Below are positions 38,376 to 47,319 of a stretch of DNA of 64,000 nt, one piece after another. Within the stretch, counting starts at the first letter, position 1. Every line of letters starts with the position of its first letter. Below the pieces are notes generated by a model. The model saw nothing but the letters and a program-made list of their open reading frames with translations, was not told where the DNA came from and made no database searches. The DNA comes from Bog-756 sp963813525 (GTDB lineage: Bacteria; Actinomycetota; Acidimicrobiia; Acidimicrobiales; RAAP-2), in NCBI GenBank assembly GCA_963813525.1, contig CAWEZI010000005.1, positions 2,480,001-2,544,000 of the forward strand. The letters are read 5' to 3'. The position numbers and the translations under genes are program-made.

Positions 38376-39688
38376 TGCTCCCCCACCGCTCCCGACCGGA
38401 GCCGGGCCAGGTCCTCGGCGAAGGAGGGATAGCTGGTGGTCACCGTCTCCCATCCGGTGATCGAGGTGGTGGCGCCGGCCGAGGGGCACGCCGCCCCGGC
38501 GATGGCGGCGGCCATGGCCATCCGGTGGTCGCCCCGGGCGTCGAGGGTGGCCGGCTGGAACGGGCCGCCGGTCCCCTCGATGACCAGGTCGTCACCCACC
38601 ACCGCGGCCGAGCCCCCGAAGGCCTCGACCAGAGCGGCCGTGCCGGCCAGCCGGTCGGACTCCTTGACCCGCAGCTCGCCCACGTGACGGAAGCGGGTGG
38701 TGCCGTGGGCGGCCATGGCCGCCACGGCCAGGATGGGAACCTCGTCGAGGGAGGGGATCTCGTGGGCTTCGACCACGGTGCCCTGGAGCAGGCACGAATA
38801 GCTGGTCACCGACCCGGTTCCGCCACCGGCCTCTTCGACCTCGATGGTGGCGCCCATCCGCCGTAGGACACCCAGGAAACCCAACCGCTCGGGGACCAGG
38901 GTGATGCCCTCCACCGTGACCAGGCTGCCGGGGATGATGGTGCTGCCCACGATCCAAAAGGCGGCCTGGGAGGGATCGCCGGGCACGGAGAAGGCGCCCG
39001 GTGACAAGTCACTCCGGTGCAGACGGACCACCCGCCCGGTGCCGACCGGCTCGATGGTGATCTCCGCCCCCATGGCCTCGAGCATCTCCTCGGTGTGGGG
39101 CCGGGTGGCCACCGGTTCGTGGACCACGGTCTCACCCTGGGCGGCCAAACCGGCCAGAAGGACGGCCGACTTGACCTGGGCGCTGGCCATCGGCGGCGTG
39201 TAGTCGATGCCGTGGAGCTGACCGCCGGTGACGGTGAGGGGAGGCAGGGAGCGGGGGCCGGCCCCGGCGACCTGGGCCCCCATCAGGCCCAGCGGTTCGG
39301 CCACCCGGTCCATGGGGCGGGCCCGGAGGGAGTCATCGCCGGTCAGGACGGTCACTCCCGGCAAGCTGGCCGCCACCCCGGCCAGGAGGCGCAGGCCGGT
39401 GCCCGAATTGCCCATGTCGACTGGTTCTTTGGGTGGGTGCAGGCGGCCGCGCCCACCAGTCACGGTGACCGTCGCACCGTCCGTTTCGACCAGAGCACCC
39501 AAGGCTTGGATGGCGGTGGCCGTGCGTCCCACGTCGTCGCCGTCGCTCAGCCCGACGATGGTGGAGGTCCCCTCGGCCAGGGCGGCCAGCAACAGGGCCC
39601 GGTGGGAGATGGACTTGTCGCCCGGAACGGCGAGGGTGCCGATCAGCGGGACGCCGCCGTTGACCGACTCGGTGGCCGCCGCGCTCAC
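38372..39688 (-). CDS. aroA: EPSP synthase (3-phosphoshikimate 1-carboxyvinyltransferase)
   Basis: 438 residues. PGDKSISHRALLLAALAEG, DMGNSGTGLRLLAGV, DDSLRARPMDRVAEPL and RVKESDRLAGTAALV are diagnostic. Joins shikimate-3-phosphate with PEP. The second-domain motif KESDR is intact, so the enzyme should be active. Its start overlaps the tyrA stop, and its stop overlaps cmk. Confidence 0.97.
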   Translation of the reverse strand: MSAAATESVNGGVPLIGTLAVPGDKSISHRALLLAALAEGTSTIVGLSDGDDVGRTATAIQALGALVETDGATVTVTGGRGRLHPPKEPVDMGNSGTGLRLLAGVAASLPGVTVLTGDDSLRARPMDRVAEPLGLMGAQVAGAGPRSLPPLTVTGGQLHGIDYTPPMASAQVKSAVLLAGLAAQGETVVHEPVATRPHTEEMLEAMGAEITIEPVGTGRVVRLHRSDLSPGAFSVPGDPSQAAFWIVGSTIIPGSLVTVEGITLVPERLGFLGVLRRMGATIEVEEAGGGTGSVTSYSCLLQGTVVEAHEIPSLDEVPILAVAAMAAHGTTRFRHVGELRVKESDRLAGTAALVEAFGGSAAVVGDDLVIEGTGGPFQPATLDARGDHRMAMAAAIAGAACPSAGATTSITGWETVTTSYPSFAEDLARLRSGAVGEQ

Positions 39689-40770
39689 CGGGTGGACCCC
39701 ACCGGCGAGCTCGAGGCCCGGTACCCCCGGTCGGACAGAGTGGACAGCAGGGTGGGTCCGGACAGGACGTCCACCACCAGGACCATCACCCCCCGATCCC
39801 CTTCCACCGAGTGGGCGATCTCGAGGTCGACGATGTTGATGCCCAACTCGGCGGCCAGCACGGTGACCTCGGCGATGGCCCCCGTGCGGTCGAGCACCGG
39901 GATACGGACTTCGACCAACTCCTCGGGTTGGGGGGCCCGCTCGCTCAGGGCACGTCGGGCGGCGGCGGCCCGCCCCAGGATGTCGAGGAGGGAAGCGTGA
40001 TCGTGGTCGGCCACCCGCTGGCGCATGGCGGCCAGAGCCTCGATGAGCAGGTCCAGCGTGGTCACGATGGCCACGGCGTTGTCGTCACAGATGTCGGGCC
40101 AGATGGACGGCTGACCGGCGGCGATCCGGGTCATGTCCCGGAACCCCCCCGCCGCCAGTTGCAGGAGGGAGGCATGCTCCTCGCCCAGGCCGGAGGCCAG
40201 GTCCATCAGGGTGGCCGCCGTCAGGTGGGGCACATGGGACACCACCGCCACCATGGCGTCGTGGCGGTCGGGGGCCAGCGACACCACGTGGGCGCCGATG
40301 TCGGCCAGGACGGTGCGGACCAAGGCGAAGGCGGTCGGATCGGTCACTTCCGTGGGGGTCAGAACCCAGGTGGCGCCCACGAACAGCTCGGGGGACGCCC
40401 CGTCCACACCCACCTGCTCCGAACCGGCCATCGGGTGTCCGCCCACGAAGCGGGGATGGTCCACCGCCTCGACCAGTGCGCCCTTGACCCCGCCCACGTC
40501 GGTGACCACCACCTCGGGGTTCCACTGCCCCGAATGGAGCACGTCGCTGATGACGGCCACGGCGTCGTGGACAGGGGTGGCCACCACCACCAGATCGGCC
40601 CGGCGGTCGACCCCCGGCTCGGTGAGGGCCCCGAGCTCGACGGCCCGGTCGACCACGCCGGCGGCCGTGTCCACACCGCTCACGTGCCACCCCCGGGCCC
40701 GGAGGGCCATGCCCACCGACCCGCCGATGAGCCCGGTGCCGAAGACCATGGCCCGACCGGCCGGCGTCAC
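39685..40770 (-). CDS. tyrA: Prephenate dehydrogenase with C-terminal ACT domain
   Basis: 361 residues from GTG 40770, chosen because AGGGG lies 7 nt upstream; the open frame reaches 40854 and would overlap aroH. Rossmann GTGLIGGSVGMALRARG, then TDVGGVKGALVEAV, GGHPMAGSEQVGVDG and the helical AAGGFRDMTRIA segment. A C-terminal ACT-type domain (RIPVLDRTGAIAEVTVLAA) suggests feedback by tyrosine. It sits between aroH and aroA. Confidence 0.93.
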   Translation of the reverse strand: MTPAGRAMVFGTGLIGGSVGMALRARGWHVSGVDTAAGVVDRAVELGALTEPGVDRRADLVVVATPVHDAVAVISDVLHSGQWNPEVVVTDVGGVKGALVEAVDHPRFVGGHPMAGSEQVGVDGASPELFVGATWVLTPTEVTDPTAFALVRTVLADIGAHVVSLAPDRHDAMVAVVSHVPHLTAATLMDLASGLGEEHASLLQLAAGGFRDMTRIAAGQPSIWPDICDDNAVAIVTTLDLLIEALAAMRQRVADHDHASLLDILGRAAAARRALSERAPQPEELVEVRIPVLDRTGAIAEVTVLAAELGINIVDLEIAHSVEGDRGVMVLVVDVLSGPTLLSTLSDRGYRASSSPVGSTR

Positions 40771-40819
40771 GCCACGGCCCCTGGCCACGGCCGCCCCCGG
40801 TGCCGGCGAGCGGGGACCC

Positions 40820-41188
40820 TTACTGGGGGAGGTCGTCACGGAGGCCCTGGGCACCTTCCAGGTAGACGTGATGGACGTCGTGGCGGTCTCGTTCGGTGGT
40901 CACGTGGAGCATGACCCTGATGCACCGGGGCACCGATCCCACCACGGCCAGCTCGCGGGCACAGATGAGGGGGACCGCCCCCAGCCCCATCGACCGGGCG
41001 GCGGTGGCCGGAAAGGTCGAGACGATGTCCTCGGTGGCGGTGAAGAGAATGGAGATGATGTCGTCCTCGACCAGCTCGTTGCGGTCGAGGATGGTGCGCA
41101 GCAACGTCACCACCCGCTCGGTGATGGCCTGAGGGGTGTCCTCGTCGACGGTGGTGGCGCCGCGGACGGCGCGAACGGAGAGGGACAT
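40820..41188 (-). CDS. aroH: AroH-type chorismate mutase
   Basis: 122 residues from ATG 41188; TTG 41191 is also possible and sits exactly 6 nt after TAACAT. VRAVRGATTVDEDTPQAI, SVPRCIRVMLHVTT and HHVYLEGAQGLRDDLP match the Bacillus AroH fold, including the Arg and Glu of the active site. Converts chorismate to prephenate, the substrate of the adjacent TyrA. Confidence 0.93.
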   Translation of the reverse strand: MSLSVRAVRGATTVDEDTPQAITERVVTLLRTILDRNELVEDDIISILFTATEDIVSTFPATAARSMGLGAVPLICARELAVVGSVPRCIRVMLHVTTERDRHDVHHVYLEGAQGLRDDLPQ

Positions 41189-41227
41189 CAAGCAGGCATG
41201 TTACCCAGGGACTCCGAGGGCGCCCGG

Positions 41228-42007
41228 TTAGCGGGCCGGCCCGCCCGGCTGGGCCGGGACGGATGGCCCGTCGAGGGGGGTGGCCGCCGCGGCCAGCCCC
41301 CGTACCTCCTCCAGGGTCAGGTGCCGGTGCTCCCCGGGGGCCAACGAAGGATCGGACAACGGTCCGATCCGGGTGCGCACCAGGCGGACGACCGGATGGC
41401 CGACGGCCTCGGCCATCCGCCTGATCTGCCGGTTGCGTCCTTCGTGGATGACCATCCGGAGCAGGGACGGAGCCACCACCGACACCCGGGCCGGCGCCGT
41501 CGGACCGTCCTCCAGGTCGACCCCCTCACGGAGCCGGCGGATCTGACCGGCGGTGGGCTCGCCCACCACTTCGACCAGGTACTCCTTGGGCACGCCGTAG
41601 GAGGGGTGGGTGAGGCGATGGGTGAGCTCGCCGTCGTTGGTGAGGAGGAGAAGGCCCTCGCTGTCCATGTCCAGCCTCCCGACCGGAAAGACCCGGGGCA
41701 CCCCGGGGACCAGGGACACCACCGTCTCCCGACCGTGGGTGTCCTCGGCCGTGCTCACCACGCCCGCCGGCTTGTTGAGCAGGTAGTGCACCAGATCGGG
41801 TCGGACGGGAACGGGCACGCCGTCGATGGCCACCCGATCGACGGCGGGATCGATCCGCCGCCCCAGCACGGCCACCCTGTCGTCCACCGTCACCCGACCG
41901 GTGGCGATGAGGTCCTCGCACACCCGACGCGACCCGACGCCCAGGCGGGCCAGGACCTTCTGCAGCCGTTCGCCCCCCGGCAGCTCTTCTCCGGCGTGGT
42001 CAGCCAT
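41228..42007 (-). CDS. rluB: 23S rRNA pseudouridine synthase (RluB/RsuA family)
   Basis: 259 residues. N-terminal S4 domain (RLQKVLARLGVGSRRVCEDL), then LLNKPAGVVSTAED, the catalytic FPVGRLDMDSEGLLLLTNDG with its Asp, and MVIHEGRNRQIRRMAEAVGH. The start overlaps the end of scpB by 8 bp, the widespread scpA-scpB-rluB order. Confidence 0.95.
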   Translation of the reverse strand: MADHAGEELPGGERLQKVLARLGVGSRRVCEDLIATGRVTVDDRVAVLGRRIDPAVDRVAIDGVPVPVRPDLVHYLLNKPAGVVSTAEDTHGRETVVSLVPGVPRVFPVGRLDMDSEGLLLLTNDGELTHRLTHPSYGVPKEYLVEVVGEPTAGQIRRLREGVDLEDGPTAPARVSVVAPSLLRMVIHEGRNRQIRRMAEAVGHPVVRLVRTRIGPLSDPSLAPGEHRHLTLEEVRGLAAAATPLDGPSVPAQPGGPAR

Positions 42008-42578
42008 CGCCGACCGGGCGCATCTGCTCCTCCATATCGGCCAGGGCCTCGGGCCCCGGAAGCAAGTCCTCGATGGGCGGCAGTTGGTCGAGCCGGTCGA
42101 GCCCGATGCGTTCCAGGAAGGCGTCGGTGGTGGCGTAGAGGACGGCCTGCCCCGGCCCCGCCGCCCGTCCGGCGGCGGCGATGTAGCCCCGGTGCTCGAG
42201 CAGGCGCACCACACCGTCGACATTGACCCCGCGCAGCGCACTGATCTGGGCCCGCGACACCGGTTGCTTGTAGGCCACGATGGCCAGGGTCTCGAGGGCG
42301 GCAGCCGACAGCCGCGAGGACACGCCCACGTTGGCGAAGCGCTCGACGTGGGCGGCCAGATCGGGGTGGGTCTGGATGCGGTAGCCGCCGGCGATCCGGA
42401 CCACTTCGAAACCACGCCCGCCCGTCCGGCACGACTCGGCCAGCTCCTCGCACACCACCTCCACCTGGTCGACGGGCAGCTCGAGGAGCTCGGCCAAAAG
42501 GCCGGGGGGGACCGGTTCGACGGCCACCACCAGAACGGCTTCGACGGCCCGGGCCTCGGGCGAGAGCACGGTCGTCAT
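42000..42578 (-). CDS. scpB: Segregation and condensation protein B
   Basis: 192 residues from ATG 42578 (ATGA overlap with scpA). Winged-helix kleisin partner: VEAVLVVAVEPVPPGLLAEL, SSRLSAAALETLAIVAYKQP, SRAQISALRGVNVDGVVRLL, then a C-terminal acidic tail. With ScpA it loads and regulates the SMC complex. Confidence 0.95.
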   Translation of the reverse strand: MTTVLSPEARAVEAVLVVAVEPVPPGLLAELLELPVDQVEVVCEELAESCRTGGRGFEVVRIAGGYRIQTHPDLAAHVERFANVGVSSRLSAAALETLAIVAYKQPVSRAQISALRGVNVDGVVRLLEHRGYIAAAGRAAGPGQAVLYATTDAFLERIGLDRLDQLPPIEDLLPGPEALADMEEQMRPVGDG

Positions 42579-43357
42579 CCCTCGTACTCGTCGACCAGTC
42601 CGGCGCCCACGCCCACCGGTTCCTGGGCAGCGGCTACCCAGGCCACCTCGAGGGAGCCGAAGGTGTGACCTTGGTCGAGAGTCACCCGTCCCTGCTTGCA
42701 CAGCTCGAGCAGTCCGAGGAAGCGGACGATGACCTCGATCCGGGTGGACAGGTGGGCGGTGAGGGCCCGGAAGGTCGCCGTCCCCATGACCGACAGGCGC
42801 CGCTCGAGCTCGGCCACCGCGTCAGCCACGGTGACCGTGTCCACGGTGACGTGGTAGAGGTCGACGGCCGGCACCGGGCGCTCGGCCGTGGCCCGCAGGA
42901 AGGCGGCGGCCACGTCGGCGGCGGAAACGCCGTCGAGCAGATCGGGCGTGCCCACCGGCAGGTCACCGTCGAGCCCGGCCGTCCGGGGTACCGAGCGGGC
43001 GGCCCGCTCCATGAGGACGGCGAAGCCGTCGGCGGCGGCGGCGTAGGCCCGGCACTCGAGCAGTCGGGCCAGCAAGAGGTCGCGCTCTTCCCACCCGGCC
43101 AGTTCCTCGTCGGGCTCGACGTCGTCTCGCCCGGGCAGCAGGCGACGGGACTTGAGCTCGATGAGCACCGCGGCGATGACCAGGAACTCGGACAGGGTGG
43201 GCAGGTCGACCGTCTCCCAGGAAGCCACCTCGGTCACAAAGGCGTCCACCACCGCGGCCAGGGGGATGTCGTAGATGTCCACCTGGTGGGTGTTGACCAA
43301 CTGGAGGAGCAGGTCGATGGGACCCTCGAAGGCGGGGGTGGTGACAGTGGCTCCCAC
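42575..43357 (-). CDS. scpA: Segregation and condensation protein A
   Basis: 260 residues. PAFEGPIDLLLQLVNTHQVD, then IPLAAVVDAFV and FLVIAAVLIELKSRRLLPG, are diagnostic of the kleisin ScpA. The C-terminal winged helix (FLGLLELCKQGRVTLDQGHT) follows. Start GTG 43357 with TAGGGT 8 nt upstream. Confidence 0.95.
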   Translation of the reverse strand: MGATVTTPAFEGPIDLLLQLVNTHQVDIYDIPLAAVVDAFVTEVASWETVDLPTLSEFLVIAAVLIELKSRRLLPGRDDVEPDEELAGWEERDLLLARLLECRAYAAAADGFAVLMERAARSVPRTAGLDGDLPVGTPDLLDGVSAADVAAAFLRATAERPVPAVDLYHVTVDTVTVADAVAELERRLSVMGTATFRALTAHLSTRIEVIVRFLGLLELCKQGRVTLDQGHTFGSLEVAWVAAAQEPVGVGAGLVDEYEG

Positions 43358-43365
43358 GCCAACCG

Positions 43366-43418
43366 ACCCTACCGGGTGGCGAGGCTCATCTCGTGCACCG
43401 TCGGCGTCGACCTACGAT
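43366..43418. promoter_or_regulatory. Divergent leaderless promoters of scpA and trpS
   Basis: TAGGGT (minus, 43366-43371) is 8 nt before the scpA GTG. TACGAT (plus, 43413-43418) is 8 nt before the trpS ATG. Only 69 bp separate the two genes. Confidence 0.55.
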
Positions 43419-43426
43419 GACCCTCC

Positions 43427-44428
43427 ATGTCCCGCGTTCTGTCCGGTCTCCAGCCCAGCGGCGATCTTCACCTGGGGAACTATGTCGGTGCCATCCGCAA
43501 CTGGGTGACCGACCAGTACCTCCACGATTCCTTCTACTGCATCGTCGACCTCCACGCCCTCACGCTGGACATCGCTCCGGACGAGCTGCGGTCCCGGACC
43601 TTCGAGACGGCACTCGACCTGATCGCCGCCGGTCTCGATCCGGAGTGCTGCACCCTGTTCGTGCAGAGCCACGTGGCCGAGCACACCCGGATGGCCTGGC
43701 TCCTCGAGTGCACGGCCACCATGGGCGAGTTGCGGCGCATGACCCAGTTCAAGGACAAGAGTGCCGGCAAGGACACGGTGCGGGTGGGGCTGTTCACCTA
43801 TCCGGTCCTCCAGAGCGCCGACATCCTGCTCTACGACGCCGACCGGGTCCCGGTGGGAGACGATCAGCGTCAACACCTCGAGTTGGCCAGGGACGTGGCC
43901 CAACGGTTCAACAGTCGCTACGGCCCCACCCTGGTCGTGCCCGAGGCGGCCATTCCGTCCACCGCGGCGCGGGTCATGGACCTGCAGCACCCCGGCCAGA
44001 AGATGTCCAAGTCGGTGCTGTCCCCACAGGGCACGCTGCTCATCTTCGACCAGCCGGACGTCATCGCCAAAAAGGTGCGACGGGCGGTGACCGACACCGA
44101 CGGTGAGGTCCGCTACGACCCCGAGCACAAGCCGGGCCTGGCCAACCTGCTGTCCCTGCTGGCCGTGGCCACCGACCGCTCACCGGCCGAGGTGGCCGGG
44201 TCCTTCTCCACCTACGGCCAACTCAAAGAGGCGGTGACCGAGGCCCTGGTCGAGATGTTGCGGCCGGTGCAGGAACGCCGCCAGGCCCTGGCCCAGGACC
44301 CCGGAGCAGTGGCCACCCTGCTCGAGAAGGGGGCCGACAAGGCGCGGGCCATCGCCTCGGAGACCTACCGCCGGGCGGCGGCGGCGATGGGCCTGCTCGC
44401 TCCGGGTCAGGGTCCTCCGGCCGGCTGA
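43427..44428 (+). CDS. trpS: Tryptophanyl-tRNA synthetase
   Basis: 333 residues, class Ic. SGLQPSGDLHLGNYVGAIRN contains the HIGH-type signature (HLGN), GDDQRQHLELARDVAQRFN the Trp-binding part, and GQKMSKSVLSPQ the KMSKS loop. Normal length for bacterial TrpRS. Its end overlaps the convergent YfhO-like gene by 22 bp. Confidence 0.97.
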   Translation: MSRVLSGLQPSGDLHLGNYVGAIRNWVTDQYLHDSFYCIVDLHALTLDIAPDELRSRTFETALDLIAAGLDPECCTLFVQSHVAEHTRMAWLLECTATMGELRRMTQFKDKSAGKDTVRVGLFTYPVLQSADILLYDADRVPVGDDQRQHLELARDVAQRFNSRYGPTLVVPEAAIPSTAARVMDLQHPGQKMSKSVLSPQGTLLIFDQPDVIAKKVRRAVTDTDGEVRYDPEHKPGLANLLSLLAVATDRSPAEVAGSFSTYGQLKEAVTEALVEMLRPVQERRQALAQDPGAVATLLEKGADKARAIASETYRRAAAAMGLLAPGQGPPAG

Positions 44429-47319
44429 CGGCCACGGGACCGCCGTCGCCGGGCCATCATCTCGGTCACCGCCCACACGGCCAGGCCCACCGTGGCCAGA
44501 GCCGACAGGGCCACGCCGAGCAGGGCGCTGCCGGCGGCGTAGGTGAAGGACACCTGGTAGAGCCCGGGACCGGGCAAGGCCACCTTCTGGATGACGCCGG
44601 ACTGGGTGACCGGGACAGACTCGGACGGCCCCAGCGGGGCACCCGAGCCAGGCGCCACCCGCTGGATGGTGGCCCGCCACCCGGTGCTCCACGACTGGCT
44701 GCGCTGGAGGGCGGCGGCCCCGGTGGTGCGCACCAGGATCCGCTGGGCGCCGCTCTCGGTGGTGGCCTGGGCGGTGACCGCACTGCCGGGCCCGGCCGGA
44801 CCCCCGCCCGGAGCGGTGATCCATGCCCACCCCAAGGTGTGGACGTTGTGGAAGACGCCGAAGCTGCCGAGGGTGCCGGTGAACCTCCAGTGTGGTCCGG
44901 CCACGTCCTCCTGCAGGCGTCCGTCGAGGGCCACCGTACCCCAGGGCGCGCTGAGCACCTCGGGGACGCCTACCATCGCGGCTCCCCCACCGGCCGGCGT
45001 GGCCAGCACCCCGGCCGCACGCACCGGCGTCGGCAAGCTCACCCGGAGGGTGCGGTGGCCGCCGACGTCGGTGACCGACGTGTCGGTCGGAGGGAGCCAC
45101 TGCCGTCCTCCCGAAGCGGTGAGGACGCCGATCCTCGGTGGCCGGCCGGTCCCTCCCATCAACGGGACGGTGATCGAGCGCACGGTGAAGGCCCCGCCGA
45201 AGTACCACTGGTGGACCGTCGCTGGGGCCAGGGCGAAAGACGTCGGGGGTGCCGGCTCGACGAACTCCCCCTCGTGGGCGGGCGTTGGCAGGTGACCGGC
45301 GCCGGCCACCGACGGCCCCACCTGGGTGACGAAGTAGCTCGGTAGCGAGAGCAGGGTGGTCACGTTGAGGTCGTCCCACACCGGTCCGCTGAGGTCGGCC
45401 GGGTTGAGATCCTCTTGGTAGTGGGCCCCGGTACCGGCGAAATAGACCCCGCTGGTGAGGGCCGTGTAGCCCTGGGCGCTCGGCACCCGGGCGTAGATGT
45501 TGAGGTCGGTCTGACCCAGGGCGTAGAGCTGGTCGGTGTAGAACTCGTCCGGGTCGTAGATGATGAACCGCCCCTCCCCCACCTGGGCGTGAAAGGCGGT
45601 GGACAGGGGCCCGACGGCTAGGGCGGTGGCCTCGGTCACGGGGAGGCGGATGACGAAGCAATTGAACAGGACGAGGTCGATGGTCATCACCGCGGCCAGC
45701 CACCGGCGCAGCTGTCGGACGCTGAGTCGCTGGCGCCCGAGGACGATGGCGGTAGCGGCGGCGGCGATGACCACTCCGGCCGTCACCAGGGCGGCCACGT
45801 GCTCACGGGTGGTGGCGGTGACCGCCACCTGCGCAGCCAGCAGCCGGTAGAGGCTCGGTCCGTCGATCCACAAGAAGAGGCAGGCGGCGACCATGACGGC
45901 CAACGGGAGGCAGGTCACGATGATCTCAGTCCGCTCCCCCTTCTGCCATCGGGGTCGGCGCGGGGATTTCGGCGGACGGGTCCCCTGCCCGGGGATGGCC
46001 GACACGGCCTCGGCCCTACCCTCCAGCAGGAGGTGCATCCACCACCCGAGGAGGATGGCCAACGAGAAGTCGACCAGCAGGAGATTGCGTGACAGGAGGC
46101 GCTCGTCGGAGACCACCGGGATCAGGTACATCACGTGGCCGAAAGGGGTCTGGCCGCCCAAGGCGGTCAGGATGCCCACCCCCAGGATCACGTACCAGAT
46201 CCACCAGTGACGAGCCTCGGGTCGGGTGCGGTAGCGGCGCAACCCGAGCGAGCAGGCGGCGATGAGGGCCAGCACCCCCACGTAGCTGGTCACCTCGGGA
46301 AAGTTGTAGGGACCGGCGTAGTTGCCGGGGTGGCCCTCGTTGGCGCCGAGCACGAAGGGCGAGGCGATCAGGGTGAGCGCCCGGTACGGGAGGGAGCCAC
46401 TGGTGAAGAAGGAGTACGTGGTGGTGGCCCGTTGCGACTGGGCGGCGAAGGCGGCACCCGGAATCCACTGGGCCGCGCCCAGGGCCACACCGCCGGCTGT
46501 TCCTACGGCCACGGCGGCCACCGAGCCCAGTCCCGCCCGACGGCGATCGGGGCGGAACCCGCCGGCCTCGATCAGACGGCCGATGGTGTAGACGGCGACC
46601 AGGACGGCGCTGTCGATGATGGCCTCGGCGCCGCCGCTCAAGATGGTCAGGCCCACCGAGACGGCCAGCAGGGCCACCCAGCAGCGCCGCCGGGCCGACG
46701 CCCCCGGATCGTGCCGCACCGGCGCCGGGCCGGTCGGTCGGCCGGGAGTGAGGGCGTGGACGGCCATGACCATCCAGGGCAGCCAGGCGGCACCGCTGAT
46801 GAGATCGATGTGGACGATCTGAGCGGTCATGTACCCGGCGAAGGCGAATGCGGCGGCGGCAAAGGTGGCGGCGGTGGACCCGACCCCCTGACGACGGAGG
46901 AAGAGGTAGGTCCCGACGATGGCGATGTCGTAGGCCAGGGCCAGGTTGAGCCACCAGGCGGCGAAGGTGGGGAGGACGGCCATGAGCCAGGTGGCGGGGT
47001 AGGCGGCACCGGCGTTGAACCCGCCCAAAAGGGGCGTCCCGCTGAACAGGTAGGGGTTCCAGAGGGGAAGCACCCCCTGGCGGAGGTCGCGCCCCACCAG
47101 TATCCGCATGGGCAGGTTCTGGAGGAAGTTGTCCCCGTCGGCGAAGGTCCAGCCGAACAACTGGGGCACACCGAACACGACCAACGGGACGAGGAGAACG
47201 ACGACCAGGCCCGGGTGGGTCCGGATCCAGCGGCGAACGCCGTCGGTCCGGCCGGGGAGAGGTCCGGTGGTGGCACCGGTGGTCTCCGCCCTGGCCTCCG
47301 GCGGGGCCGTTGCCTTCAT
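44407..47319 (-). CDS. YfhO-like polytopic membrane protein
   Basis: 970 residues from ATG 47319, which overlaps the stop of the GT87-like gene. About twelve helices, with the N-terminal loop LPMRILVGRDLRQGVLPLWN followed by PYLFSGTPLLGGFNAG, the YfhO/GT-C signature. A large extracytoplasmic beta region carries WSTGWRATIQRVAPGSGAP, then a final helix and an Arg-rich tail. Relatives glycosylate teichoic acids or other envelope polymers from lipid-linked sugars. Here the acceptor is unknown. Confidence 0.8.
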   Translation of the reverse strand: MKATAPPEARAETTGATTGPLPGRTDGVRRWIRTHPGLVVVLLVPLVVFGVPQLFGWTFADGDNFLQNLPMRILVGRDLRQGVLPLWNPYLFSGTPLLGGFNAGAAYPATWLMAVLPTFAAWWLNLALAYDIAIVGTYLFLRRQGVGSTAATFAAAAFAFAGYMTAQIVHIDLISGAAWLPWMVMAVHALTPGRPTGPAPVRHDPGASARRRCWVALLAVSVGLTILSGGAEAIIDSAVLVAVYTIGRLIEAGGFRPDRRRAGLGSVAAVAVGTAGGVALGAAQWIPGAAFAAQSQRATTTYSFFTSGSLPYRALTLIASPFVLGANEGHPGNYAGPYNFPEVTSYVGVLALIAACSLGLRRYRTRPEARHWWIWYVILGVGILTALGGQTPFGHVMYLIPVVSDERLLSRNLLLVDFSLAILLGWWMHLLLEGRAEAVSAIPGQGTRPPKSPRRPRWQKGERTEIIVTCLPLAVMVAACLFLWIDGPSLYRLLAAQVAVTATTREHVAALVTAGVVIAAAATAIVLGRQRLSVRQLRRWLAAVMTIDLVLFNCFVIRLPVTEATALAVGPLSTAFHAQVGEGRFIIYDPDEFYTDQLYALGQTDLNIYARVPSAQGYTALTSGVYFAGTGAHYQEDLNPADLSGPVWDDLNVTTLLSLPSYFVTQVGPSVAGAGHLPTPAHEGEFVEPAPPTSFALAPATVHQWYFGGAFTVRSITVPLMGGTGRPPRIGVLTASGGRQWLPPTDTSVTDVGGHRTLRVSLPTPVRAAGVLATPAGGGAAMVGVPEVLSAPWGTVALDGRLQEDVAGPHWRFTGTLGSFGVFHNVHTLGWAWITAPGGGPAGPGSAVTAQATTESGAQRILVRTTGAAALQRSQSWSTGWRATIQRVAPGSGAPLGPSESVPVTQSGVIQKVALPGPGLYQVSFTYAAGSALLGVALSALATVGLAVWAVTEMMARRRRSRGRQPAGGP

